DNA from: SG8-4 sp964598225
GTDB taxonomy: Bacteria > Planctomycetota > Phycisphaerae > Sedimentisphaerales > Anaerobacaceae
Length of the DNA stretch: 64,000 bases
Direction: 5' to 3'
Assembly: GCA_964598225.1 (NCBI GenBank)
Contig: CAZRBG010000007.1
Location: 83,349 to 147,348, forward strand
The translations under genes and the position numbers were made by a program. The notes below the pieces were generated by a model that saw nothing but the letters and a program-made list of their open reading frames with translations, searched no databases and had not been told where the DNA came from. Below, piece by piece: positions 53,254-63,600 of this stretch. Each line of letters starts with the position of its first letter. Position 1 is the stretch's first letter.

Positions 53254-54273
53254 TCAGAATTTGCCGTCGCGTACGTTGTACTTGGTCGGCTTGTTGAGCG
53301 TTTTCTTCCCGGAAGCGACCCATTTGACGATCATCGCCACCATTTCTCCGAGCGCGGTCTGTGGCGGGCCGAACGACCTTATACAATACGACGCATTCGA
53401 CAGCAGAGCGGAATCCGTCTCCTGGGAAACAAATTTCGGCTTTTTCCCGAGTTCCTCGCCGATCCGCTCGGCCAGCTTGCGAACGGCGATAGTATCCGGC
53501 CCGGTGACATTGAGAATCTCGCCGGGTGATTTGGCCAGCGTAATGGCGCGGATGATGTAATCATTGGCGTCCCTGTGCCAGATGAGATTGACCGCGCCCA
53601 TAGTCAGATCAATCGGCTCATCATTGAGAATCTTCGTCGTCAGATCGACTATTATGCCGTATCGGGGTTCGTTGGCGTAGTTGAGCCTTATAATCGTCAA
53701 GGCGGTACCGCAGCGTTGGGAAAAGTACTCGAACATGCGCTCTCTTCCGAGGCATGACTGGGCGTACTCGCCAATGGGTTCGGCAATGGTTTGCTCTGTC
53801 GCGCCGCCGCTGTCGATGTCAACGAGCGGATAGACGTTGCCGGTTGAGAACGCGACGATCCGCGAATCCTTGTAGTGCCGCGCGACCAGAGCGGGCAGAT
53901 AAGCGTTCATCGCCCAGGTCAGAGGCTGGTTACCGCTCGAACCGAACTTCATGCCCGCAAGGAAGAACACGTTTTCAGCATTTGGCAGCTTAGAATATCG
54001 CGATTCATCGAGCAGGTCCGCTTCAACGGTCTTGATGCCGGCCCGTTCTATTCTGGCCTGAGCGGATTTGTCGCTGAACCGCGATACGGCGTAGATATTC
54101 CTGTCGGCCGATGCCTTTCGGAGCATCATCGCAAGAGTCGGCCCCATTTTGCCCCCGGCGCCGAGCACGACGACGTCGCCGCTCAGGTCTGCGAGCACTT
54201 TCTTTGTCGCGTCGGTTGGTTCGCTGAGAATATCTTCGAGGCCGCTTTCATCCAGAGTGGATATATCCGTCAT
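53254..54273 (-). CDS. NAD-dependent epimerase/dehydratase-family protein
   Basis: 339 residues of the extended SDR family. NAD motif VVVLGAGGKMGPTLAMML near residue 35 (GxGGKMG). Weak SDR signatures include FFLAGMKFG, STGNVYPLVD and a catalytic-type Tyr in EPIGEYAQSCLGRE. It is flanked by a transporter and an aldolase on the same strand, suggesting a role on an imported sugar or sugar acid. Confidence 0.85.
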   Translation of the reverse strand: MTDISTLDESGLEDILSEPTDATKKVLADLSGDVVVLGAGGKMGPTLAMMLRKASADRNIYAVSRFSDKSAQARIERAGIKTVEADLLDESRYSKLPNAENVFFLAGMKFGSSGNQPLTWAMNAYLPALVARHYKDSRIVAFSTGNVYPLVDIDSGGATEQTIAEPIGEYAQSCLGRERMFEYFSQRCGTALTIIRLNYANEPRYGIIVDLTTKILNDEPIDLTMGAVNLIWHRDANDYIIRAITLAKSPGEILNVTGPDTIAVRKLAERIGEELGKKPKFVSQETDSALLSNASYCIRSFGPPQTALGEMVAMIVKWVASGKKTLNKPTKYNVRDGKF

Positions 54274-54293
54274 TTGTTGATTCTCCCAAGTAT

Positions 54294-54315
54294 GTAGGGT
54301 GGGGCTTGCCCCACC
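54294..54315. repeat. Palindromic GTAG repeat
   Basis: GTAG followed by GGTGGGGCTTGCCCCACC, a perfect half-element matching the ends of the copy inside selD. It lies between the transporter and epimerase genes. Confidence 0.75.
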
Positions 54316-54324
54316 TTTGTTTCC

Positions 54325-55665
54325 TTATCCGGTCAGTCTTAACACGATCAGGTACAGCATTCTTAACGCCATCAACAATACTACAATGAAACCGATGCCG
54401 CCGAGAATGTTCAGAATCAGGGTGTTTCGTTTGTTGCCCATTATGTCTTTACGGTTCGCCAGCCAGAGAATCGACGCCGCCATCAGCGGATTGCCGATAA
54501 CAGTCAGCGCCTGGCCGAATACTATTGCATCGACCTTCTTAACCGGCGTGTGCAGAACGATCATCGCCACTGCCATCCCCACCAGCAGAACGACGACCGT
54601 GAACAATCGCGACCACGGGTCGCTGAGTTTTGCCGGCTTGCCGATGCCGTCGGCCAGTATCGAGCCGCCAATCATGGCGTTGATAACGAACGGATTCATC
54701 GCCACGGCCAGCAGCCCTATGCAGAACAGAGCATGTGAAAAGCCGCCCAGGAACATATCCAACTGCGAAGCCAGTGCAGTTATGTCATCCGCCGGCTGGC
54801 CTCGCAGAATCGTGCCGCAGGTAATCATGATGATCGCGCTTATACCGGTCAAAACCGCCACACCTGCGATAGAATCTCCGATGCCGCGCTCGTAGTCTTT
54901 GATGCTCCAACCCTTTTCCCGCACGAGGTTGCCCTGGTAGAAAGCTCCCGCGACCGAGAATGTTGTGCCCAGCAGCGATGCAATCAGGATCATTGGGTCG
55001 GGAACTCCGGTTTCGAGTCGTACCGGCAGCGTTAGCGAAAGGCCCTCCGGTATGCTGGGAATGAATCCTCTGAGCACGCCGAGCACATCCGGCCGGACCA
55101 CGAACAGATTTATCAAAAAGCAGATCAAAATCAAACCCACCATAAACTTCATAACGAGCTCGAGAGCGCGATAGACTTGCCTGAGAGTGTAAGTAAGCGT
55201 TACGATCAGAACGTTGAATACGAGCAGGACGCCTGTGCTGATGAGATCGCGGGTCCGCTCGGTCATTTGCGCCGGGTCGCCGAAGAGTTTGGCCACACCG
55301 AGACTGTCGGCTGCGGCTATAAACGCGAGATTGTTGGAGAATTGAAAGGCCGTGCAGATAAGGCATAAGTTTATGCCGACCACTGCCGCTACCGGTCTGC
55401 CGAGACGGCGGGCAATCAGGGTGCACGGCGTTGCGCCGCCCATGACCCCGATTCGGGCCGCAGTGGTCATGTACGTGCCCATCAGAATCCCGGTCATCAG
55501 GAGCAGCCAGACCATCTGGTAGCCGTAAGTCGCGCCGACTTTGGAGCTTATCAGCAGGCTGCCCGGCCCGAAGACGACGCACGCGGTGATAAGCGCCGGA
55601 CCGATCGAACGCAGCCACGAGAAGCGTTGCCCAATTCTAAGAAATACTCGTTGCTCGGACATCAA
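54325..55665 (-). CDS. NRAMP-superfamily transporter lacking the canonical metal-binding motifs
   Basis: 446 residues with about eleven transmembrane helices and the NRAMP pattern of helix 1 (IGPALITACVVFGPGSLLIS) and helix 6 (TTFSVAGAFYQGNLVREKG). In true manganese or iron NRAMPs helix 1 carries DPGN and helix 6 an MPH motif, which coordinate the metal. Here DPGN is GPGS and the MPH site is lost. The protein probably transports something else, perhaps a sugar acid used by the aldolase and epimerase encoded after it (55665 to 52175, same strand). The family call is good; the substrate is unknown. Confidence 0.85.
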   Translation of the reverse strand: MMSEQRVFLRIGQRFSWLRSIGPALITACVVFGPGSLLISSKVGATYGYQMVWLLLMTGILMGTYMTTAARIGVMGGATPCTLIARRLGRPVAAVVGINLCLICTAFQFSNNLAFIAAADSLGVAKLFGDPAQMTERTRDLISTGVLLVFNVLIVTLTYTLRQVYRALELVMKFMVGLILICFLINLFVVRPDVLGVLRGFIPSIPEGLSLTLPVRLETGVPDPMILIASLLGTTFSVAGAFYQGNLVREKGWSIKDYERGIGDSIAGVAVLTGISAIIMITCGTILRGQPADDITALASQLDMFLGGFSHALFCIGLLAVAMNPFVINAMIGGSILADGIGKPAKLSDPWSRLFTVVVLLVGMAVAMIVLHTPVKKVDAIVFGQALTVIGNPLMAASILWLANRKDIMGNKRNTLILNILGGIGFIVVLLMALRMLYLIVLRLTG

Positions 55666-55740
55666 ATTTCTCCATTCAATTTATTCCAGCGTTGACAGGT
55701 TTGGCCTATACTTGCTTGCCCGGACTTTTTATACCAGTTT

Positions 55741-55785
55741 GTGGGGTGGGGCTCCCTTGGGGATGCCTTACGGTACTGCCCCACC
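55741..55785. repeat. Degenerate palindromic repeat
   Basis: GTGGGGTGGGGCTCCCTTGGGG ... GTACTGCCCCACC, in the gap between the transporter and the giant CotH protein. Confidence 0.5.
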
Positions 55786-55853
55786 ATCACTGCCGATCTG
55801 ACATCTTATACCACATGATTAATGAATGCTCAAGCAGCACATTACGAACATTG

Positions 55854-58800
55854 TCAATCGCCCGGCGTTGGTGTGGCCGCGCGCCAATTGCCCGGATCGT
55901 TGCCGGAAAGGTGCAATTCGGGCTGGATTCTTTGCAGAGTGTCGCCGGCGCCGTCAGCACTCGCGGGCCAGGGCGGCACGTCGGCGTAGATTACCTCATC
56001 GACGATGATCCATGAGGTCGGATTTCCGGTTTCGTCCGGCGGCCCCGGCCTTTCCAGAGCGAGACGCTCGCCGCCGTTCGAGAGATTGCCCGACCAGGGG
56101 CCGACTATGTCCCCATCGGCACCATCGTATGCCGCAACGAAGGCCGACAGCAGATCCTTGTCAATAATCGGATCGAAGCCCACAACTACTAATCTGCTGC
56201 CGGCGTCGATTAACGTGTCGGCAGGGAACGTGTAATCAACCGCGCCGTCTAAACGCCACAAACCATCAGCGTCGCCGAGATGGATTAAGCTATCCATTGG
56301 GTTGTAGAGCTCGATGTATTCAATATCGATATCATCTGCCGGATGATACATAATCTCGTTAACGACAATCCCGCTTATCGGCGGTTCGTTAGTCAGATCG
56401 CGCGACGGTCGCATCCGTACCCAATATGGCCCGCCATCGGGAAAACGGCCAAGAGAAGCATCCGTGGACTGTCCCTTGAACCTTACATAGTCCACAACGC
56501 GATCTTCGTGTGTGCCGGCAAGATAGGAAAGAACGGCCTGCTCTCCCGACTTGCTCAGACCGAAATCTGTGATTTCGTCGAAACTAATGTGCGATTCGCC
56601 TGCTATCTCAATGGCCGGCACAGCCCATTTCTTCAAATCGTCAATGTCGTCGCTGAGATACCAATGGTTAAGGTTAATGCTCGCGGACGCGACGTTATAG
56701 AGTTCGATCCAGTCGTTGGGTTCCAGCCCCGGATGCGATGGATCGCTGTAGTCGGTGTTAGCCTTGATCTCGTTGAGAACGATTGTCGGCTGCGCTTGCG
56801 GCTCCTCGAACCCCGGTGAACCGCCAATGTATGTGCTCGGCCGCCAGTTGCCGCCGTAGTTGAAGGAGCCGTTATGTTGGTTAAGCAGAGCCGAGCTTAA
56901 AGGCACGAGAGAATGGCCCGCGCCATCTGCGCTGAGCGGCCATCCGCGGGTGTCATTGTATATGAATTCCGCGACTGTGCCGTTCCAGAAATCCGACAGG
57001 ATTATACGCTCGCCTCCGTTTGAGAGCTTGCCGGCGTATTCGCCTGCGATCATCGCGGATAATGCCGTGCCGTAACGGGATTGAAAGGCTGATTCGTTTC
57101 TGACCACAAGGACAAATTCGCCTGGAGCCAGATTCCGAACCCGGCCGGTTCCGAAGTCGAAGGCAATGCCGTCGGTGAACGATACATCAGTCAGATCCAG
57201 CGTTTCGTCTCCTGTGTTCGTCAATTCTACAAACTCGAATTCATCGTTGTCCCGGCCGTCTTCAGCGGGCGGGTCGGCCGGGTTGTACATCAGCTCTGTA
57301 ATGCGCAGGTTATCAATAATACCGGCGGAAATCGGCTCACCGGTTACGAACTGGACCGGCGCGGACCAATGGCTCCACCGATCCGCGTTGTCCTTCATCC
57401 GGCAGCGAACGCGGTAGGTGCGCCCGACCCGGACCGTGGTTGCGGGAATTTGAATGCTTCTCTCGGTCGCATCGGCAAGCTCTTCACTTTCCCAGACGGC
57501 GTCGATCTCGTATTTGCCGGGCTTACTATTGTAGTTGGGTGGCGCGGCAGGGGCAGCGCCCTCAGAAACAGCTTCGGCACTCAGTCGAATATCGATGAAA
57601 CAGTCGGAACTGTTGCTCAGATACGAGTTGATGACCTGCACTGCGACAACGTTTGTGCCCGAGACGAGATAGTCATGCGGCTCGCCAAGAAAAAAATTCG
57701 TGAAATTATGGTTTTCCGGGCGATTGTCGACGGTGGCATTGTAAGGAAGTTCCGCCGAGTGGGTGTTGCCCGAGGCGGCGTGAATACCATTTATCCAGAT
57801 ATTGACGCCGTCGTCGTACTTTGCTTCCAGAACCAGATTTCCCAGATCGTTCACATTCGCAACCTCAAAGGTCTTTCGCAAATACAGGGTCGAATATCGC
57901 CCTCTCATATCGCCCAGGTTGGTGGCGATAAATGGCTCGCCGTATCCGATAGGTGTATGCCCCCTGAGCCAGCTTGAATCTTCGTATGCAGGCTCGCGCC
58001 AGGTTACTCCGCGTGCCGAAGGCGGCTCCTGCGTGCCTTTGAAATATCTCCAACTATCGCCATCCTGTATCAGCGCGGTGTTGTCATTCTGCTGCGCCGG
58101 CTGGGAACCGGGATTTACTTCGGCAATGCGCCATTTCACGGCGGCGAAACTGTTGCCGCCCTGAGGATCGCTGAAGGGACCGGTCTCGAAGGTCAGGGCG
58201 TTGATGGGATAATCGGCCGGCGACGTTGAGGTCAGCACCGGTGTATTCGGAATTGCCGGGTCGCGCGAAATAGATTCCATGTGGCTGCCGCGCTCGACGA
58301 CGTAATCCTTCATGACCTGCACCATTGCCTCGAAGGACCGCTGGTAACCACGATCGACCGCTTCCTGGTAGAAACGACCCTGGCCCGCCTTGAAAGATGC
58401 CTGACGGTTCAGGTATTTGGGATAGGCGCCGCTGCTCATCACCCAGTGGTAGTCCCACATCGAGCGGTCGGCGTCCACGATAGAAAGTCCGCCCTGTGGA
58501 TCGTTTATGACGGCGGCGAATTCGTCGATCAGGTGATTCGTCTGCTCCGGATTGAAAAGAAGATCGCATATCTCCCGCACACGATTTTTAGCCGCAACGT
58601 TAAGCTCATTGTGTCTCAGGATATTGCCGCGTTCGGTGAACGGATCTTCCATGTGATTGGGGCGATAATAGCAGGTCCAGGTCAGATCGACGTCCCACGG
58701 CAATTGCCACCAGAGATTATTGATGCCGTACTCGTTGACTGTCGGCTCCGGATTGAGATAAAAATAATGATTCTTGCTGGTAATATCGCCATGATGGACG

Positions 58801-60587
58801 GCGTTGTAAATAGCTCGCAGACTGTAATACGCCTGGAGATTGACGTTCGAGCCCCACCAGTTTTCCCGCGGGCGGGAACTGAAGCCGCTGCGAAAGGTCA
58901 GGACGTCGGATTTGTCCGTAACTCCGGTCGGTCCCTGGTTGTTGAGCTTACAGCCTTGCGGGTAAGCCTGGTCCATTTTGTAAAGATTGCCGTCGGGCAG
59001 GTCGTGCTCGTCCAGAAAGCGACCGTCCATCTGTTCGAGTGTCATATACACACCCCAGAAATCGCCGTCGTACTGAGTTCCGCTCCCGGTCAGCGGCGGA
59101 TGAGCCGCGTTTCGAGTCCCATCTTCGTAGCGCTCATCTACGACTCTGAACTGTACCCAGTTCGTTCTGGAAGCTGGCACACCGGCCATGTTGAAAAGTT
59201 TGTTTGACAGCGCCTCGAACATTCCGTGCTCGCCACGCTGGCCGAAGCTTCCCTGTTGTATGCACGCCGAGAAGTTCAGCTTGTCCCATTTTTTCTCGTA
59301 TTTTTTGCCGTAGTCGTCGCGGGCCTGGAAGCGATGCCCCCGGTCGAAGTTGAATTTCCACATGTTCTTGCCCATAGCGTACCGCCAGACGCCTCCGCGA
59401 GCGCGGTAGCGGATGTGGTCGTAGACCTCTCCGTCGTAGACCAATGTGCCGTACCATTTGTAATCGCTGCCGGCATAGTGCTCGAACCACGTGGCAGTCT
59501 CGACATCCGTTTTTTTGCTGATCAGATGATAGACCGGCAGGCTCCGCATCACGTCGGCGCCGTATTCGATCACGGGAGTCGAGCCTGGCCGAACGGCACC
59601 GCGCCAGGCGGGAACGCCATCGTATACGAAATACGCAAAGTTAGGCTGTGGGTCGTCGCTGTACGGAACCATGAGACTCAATCGCTCACCGTCCACCATC
59701 AGGATACGATAGCGTATGAGTCGGCGGTGTTTTTGCAGCGAGCCGGGCAGTTGAACCGTATAAACGTCATCGTTTGCTTCTTCGTCGGGACCGGTTCCGT
59801 CATCGAGCATCGCAAGGTCCGTCCAGTTCGAGCGGTATTGCCCATCGTCGAGGTTTATGTAGCTTCCCGGCTCGACCACCTGATATTGCAGCGTCACGCT
59901 TGCGACGCCGTCGGAGTCGGTTACCTTGGCGCTTATCGTAACCGCCTCCTGCGACTTCGGCTGTTTCGGCGAATGGCGAACCTGACGAATATGAGGCGGC
60001 GTGTTTTGCAGATATACGTTATGGTTGAATGCGGCCGGCGTGGGAAGGGCCGAACGCCAACTGCCCGAAAGATCATTGTCGAGCAGCGGATTGACAAGCT
60101 GGATCGAATTTCCCGTGCCGGGTTGCCCCTCAGGCACGGCATCGCCTACAGTGGGCCACGGGAATCCGAGCTGATAGTCCACCCTGTCGATTATTTCGCC
60201 GTCCGTGTCGCGGAGCCGGATCGTTTCGCCGGCGTTGTCGAGCCTGCCTTCGAACGGCCCGAAAACAACGTCCGCCGGTATGCCAAACCTCCCGCTGCTC
60301 CATTTGGCGTGAATGTGGTCCGGATTGAAGGCTACGATGAGGTAACCATCGGCATCAAGGACCGTATCGGCATCAAATTGGTAAAAAACTGCTCCGGTGA
60401 AGTGCCAGCCGCTCAGATCGATGTCGAAGTCTCCGGTGTTGTGAAGTTCGACGAACTCAACCAGTTCGGTTTTGATGTCCGGATCGTAGTGAATTTCGTT
60501 TATCACAACTTCGCGTACGGCTGCCTGTCCGGTTCCGACAGCAATAAAAGCCATGCAAAACAAAAGTAATCTTGAAGAGATTAACAC
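55854..60587 (-). CDS. Giant secreted protein: lamin-tail domains plus CotH kinase-like domain
   Basis: 1577 residues from GTG 60587 (AGGAGA seven bases upstream, directly before the signal peptide; the frame extends to 60665 through repeat DNA). Layout: signal peptide; N-terminal lamin-tail domain (VVINEIHYDPDIKTELVEFV); a beta-sandwich; then a CotH domain (about 360-740: YHIRYRARGGVWRY-like DHIRYRARGGVWRYAMGKN, WKFNFDRGHRFQARDDYG, WGVYMTLEQMDGRFLD). Further lamin-tail domains follow (INEIKANTDYSDPSHPGLEPN, VNEIMYHPADDIDIEYIELY). CotH proteins are atypical secreted kinases in Bacillus spore coats. Here the protein is likely surface-attached; the catalytic state is unverified. It ends with NWRAATPTPGD. 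Confidence 0.85.
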   Translation of the reverse strand: MLISSRLLLFCMAFIAVGTGQAAVREVVINEIHYDPDIKTELVEFVELHNTGDFDIDLSGWHFTGAVFYQFDADTVLDADGYLIVAFNPDHIHAKWSSGRFGIPADVVFGPFEGRLDNAGETIRLRDTDGEIIDRVDYQLGFPWPTVGDAVPEGQPGTGNSIQLVNPLLDNDLSGSWRSALPTPAAFNHNVYLQNTPPHIRQVRHSPKQPKSQEAVTISAKVTDSDGVASVTLQYQVVEPGSYINLDDGQYRSNWTDLAMLDDGTGPDEEANDDVYTVQLPGSLQKHRRLIRYRILMVDGERLSLMVPYSDDPQPNFAYFVYDGVPAWRGAVRPGSTPVIEYGADVMRSLPVYHLISKKTDVETATWFEHYAGSDYKWYGTLVYDGEVYDHIRYRARGGVWRYAMGKNMWKFNFDRGHRFQARDDYGKKYEKKWDKLNFSACIQQGSFGQRGEHGMFEALSNKLFNMAGVPASRTNWVQFRVVDERYEDGTRNAAHPPLTGSGTQYDGDFWGVYMTLEQMDGRFLDEHDLPDGNLYKMDQAYPQGCKLNNQGPTGVTDKSDVLTFRSGFSSRPRENWWGSNVNLQAYYSLRAIYNAVHHGDITSKNHYFYLNPEPTVNEYGINNLWWQLPWDVDLTWTCYYRPNHMEDPFTERGNILRHNELNVAAKNRVREICDLLFNPEQTNHLIDEFAAVINDPQGGLSIVDADRSMWDYHWVMSSGAYPKYLNRQASFKAGQGRFYQEAVDRGYQRSFEAMVQVMKDYVVERGSHMESISRDPAIPNTPVLTSTSPADYPINALTFETGPFSDPQGGNSFAAVKWRIAEVNPGSQPAQQNDNTALIQDGDSWRYFKGTQEPPSARGVTWREPAYEDSSWLRGHTPIGYGEPFIATNLGDMRGRYSTLYLRKTFEVANVNDLGNLVLEAKYDDGVNIWINGIHAASGNTHSAELPYNATVDNRPENHNFTNFFLGEPHDYLVSGTNVVAVQVINSYLSNSSDCFIDIRLSAEAVSEGAAPAAPPNYNSKPGKYEIDAVWESEELADATERSIQIPATTVRVGRTYRVRCRMKDNADRWSHWSAPVQFVTGEPISAGIIDNLRITELMYNPADPPAEDGRDNDEFEFVELTNTGDETLDLTDVSFTDGIAFDFGTGRVRNLAPGEFVLVVRNESAFQSRYGTALSAMIAGEYAGKLSNGGERIILSDFWNGTVAEFIYNDTRGWPLSADGAGHSLVPLSSALLNQHNGSFNYGGNWRPSTYIGGSPGFEEPQAQPTIVLNEIKANTDYSDPSHPGLEPNDWIELYNVASASINLNHWYLSDDIDDLKKWAVPAIEIAGESHISFDEITDFGLSKSGEQAVLSYLAGTHEDRVVDYVRFKGQSTDASLGRFPDGGPYWVRMRPSRDLTNEPPISGIVVNEIMYHPADDIDIEYIELYNPMDSLIHLGDADGLWRLDGAVDYTFPADTLIDAGSRLVVVGFDPIIDKDLLSAFVAAYDGADGDIVGPWSGNLSNGGERLALERPGPPDETGNPTSWIIVDEVIYADVPPWPASADGAGDTLQRIQPELHLSGNDPGNWRAATPTPGD

Positions 60588-60695
60588 CCTTTTGTCTCCT
60601 TTCCCATTAGAACCACCGTTTGTAGTGTGCCCGCCTGAGTTTGCCGAAGGGGCATTTAAGAACAACGCCTTACGGCGCCACTAAGAACTGCCTTG

Positions 60696-63600
60696 TCATT
60701 TGCCTGGAGTTGACTCTGCTGCGATCCAGTTCTGCGGATCGTTGCCGTAATCAATCGGCGTAATTCTTGTCAGCGACAGGCCGCCTCCGTCGGCTTCGAG
60801 GGGCCAGAGGTCTATCGAGCCCGGGACATCCTCATGGTGAGAGCCATCGCTGTAGTTAACCCTGTCCACCCGGATATATTGAGGCTCGCCCGATGCATCT
60901 ACATCGGCGGGCCTGCTTATCTCAAGCCTTTCGCCGGAGTTGCTCAGCTTGCCGTCATACGGACCGAATATCTTGTCTGTCGCGACCTCAGGATAGCGTC
61001 TGGAAAACGCCGCCGGACTATTTACTATCACGATACACTCCCCGGCGTCGATGGTGACTGGCGAATCGGCATCGAATTCAAACTCTACGCCGTCGGTAAA
61101 TTTCCACGGTCGGCCCTTGTCGTAATCGTACAGCGTTGCCGGCTGCGCGCTGATATTTTGCAGCTCGATATATTCGTATTGCTCATTAGTGTAGGCAGTC
61201 GTGGCGAGGCCATCCTGGCCTTGTTGTCGATTCAAGGGCGGGACGCCCTCGCCACTTGGCCACACTGGATGATACATGATCTCACTGATGACAATCGGTC
61301 CGACCTTTGGGTAAGCGTTAGCCTCACCGGGAGTAGTGTGTTCCATCGCGACAAAGTTGTAATTGTCGGTACTTTCTTTGTAGTATCGGCCGAAGGATAC
61401 GCCCGTTTCGGATGCTCCAAAATCCTGCACGTCGCGATAGCCGGTCAGGACGCCGTTTTGTGCCGAGTTTAGATACACTCCTTCACCGTTTTCGCTCAAT
61501 GCAAAAGGTGTATGACAACCGGGATTGTTTGCATTGCCGAAATGCATGTCCTGATAGAAAACGACGTATTCACCCGGGCCAATTGTAGTCCCGGCCGCTA
61601 CCTCGAATTTGAATGGATTGTCGCCACTATCGCTGAGGAACCAGCCGCCGATGTCGATAACAGCATCGGTCGTATTGTATAACTCTATCCAGTCCGAAGC
61701 GGTATCGTGAGAGTGCGCAAGCAATTCGTTGATGAGCACGGCGTCCGGCTCAGGGATTATGCCGCTGTCATCGGTGCCGGGAGAGCCGCCCACGTACGCG
61801 CTGGCGCGCCATGAGTCCTTTAGATTCCAACTGTCCGGATCGGGATTCTTCGGATCTGTGACGGTCAGCGAGAAACCTTCTCCGTCGGTGATCGATCGCC
61901 AGCCGTCCTTGTACTCAAAGTCCAATATCCTCTGTCCGATGGCGTCTACGAGTGTGATTCGCTCGCCCGCGTTGTTGAGCCTGCCGGAATATTCGCCGGC
62001 AACGTTTACGTTAGCGCCGTAGCGAGCTTCGAAGATGTTTCTGTCCCGCACGATTACGACCTGTTCATCACCCGCAATCGCAAAGCTCGGGAACGTGAAA
62101 TCGATTCCGTCGGAAAAGCTCACGAGATTGAGATTAACGGTTTCAGGTCCGATGTTCGTAAGTTCTATGAATTCTTCGTTGGGATCCTGCGGATGGTACA
62201 TAATTTCTGTAATGCGCAGGTTCTCGGCCACCGGGCCGACGGCGAAAGCGGCTTCGTTCAGCGCGCTCCAGGTATTGCCGCTCAGTGCCCGCGCTTTGAC
62301 ATTCGCGCTTTCGGTCAGCACGAACGGGCCTGTATAGCGATGCGCCCCCGGCTGTACGTCTCCGCCCGAGCCTCCCTGTCCGGCAACTAATTCGGCTGAG
62401 ATGAGAAAGTCCGAACTTGTGATGGATGTATTCAAGCCATGGATGGCCAGAAGATTGTCGCCCCGGCGTAAATTGCTCAGGAAAGCGGAAATGTCGATCT
62501 CCTCGAACTGGACGGCCAGCGAATCGGAAGTGCTCGAAGCGGCGCTGGAGTTCCATCTCGGCGTGCCGGTGAAATTGCGCCGGGCCACTTCGGTCCCGTT
62601 GAGGTACGCGATGAAACCGTCGTCGCGTCGAATCTTCAGCGTCACAAAGTCGAACTCATCAAGGCCGCCCTCCAGTACAAACGGGATGCGGATATAGCAC
62701 GTGCCGTTCCTGCGGTACATCTGCGATTCGACGTCCAGGTCTATGTACTGATCGTATCCGGAGCCTCTCTCGTACCCGATGCCGCCCGTTGTGGTGCTCC
62801 AAGTCGAGTCGCGGAAAGTTTCACTCGTGTTCCATGCCGGGTCAATCGGGCCGGTCGGGACGAGCACTCGCTTGACGGCGCTCTCCGGTGCCAGCGTGGT
62901 CGTCGGATTCTCGTTTCGTCCCGATTGAGCCGGCCGGCGGGGGTCGGAGCCGTCGAGCGTATACCAGATGGTGCCGGCTGTGCCTGTCATCGAGAGAAGA
63001 CTGTTTTCTGCAATCCGGCCGCCGTGTTGGTATACGCCGTTTATGCGAAATGTCGGAGCATCCACGTCCGGGTACCAGCCGCGAGACTTGAATTGATTCA
63101 GAACTGTCTGTGTGCGCTGCGGGAAGTACTGATTCAAGAGCCAGTCGCGCTCGCGAACCCAATCTACGTCGCGGGTGTACGGTCTGGAACTGTGATTGTC
63201 TCCCCAGCGGGCCGATTCGCCGACAACTGCGCGGTCAACCTCATCGAGGCGTATCTGGTATAGAGCGGCAGCGCCGCTCGGGGTCAGAACGCCGTCGTTG
63301 AAGAAGTGACGATGCACGTGATCGGCAAAAAGCATCCGATACTCACCGTTCTGCGCCAGTTGATGATGGAGCCGGGTCGGGCCGCCGTTGTTGTTTCTGC
63401 CGGTGCTGTTCTCCGTGAGCCCTTCCATGACGTGCTCGGCGTCCCAGCTATGGTATCGCCACCTGCCATCGGCAGCAACACGGCTGCGCGTGGCGTACCA
63501 GTTTTGGTGCGCCCAGTCGGTATTGCCGACGTAAAAGTTGGTTATCATGTAATCGATAAGGTTCGGCACATCCAGGTACTGTTGTATCTCGCGATACTTA

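Noticed and set aside
60588..60665. Upstream extension of the first giant CotH gene to 60665.
   Set aside because: The GTG at 60587 has AGGAGA at ideal spacing and directly starts a signal peptide; the extension has no signal features.
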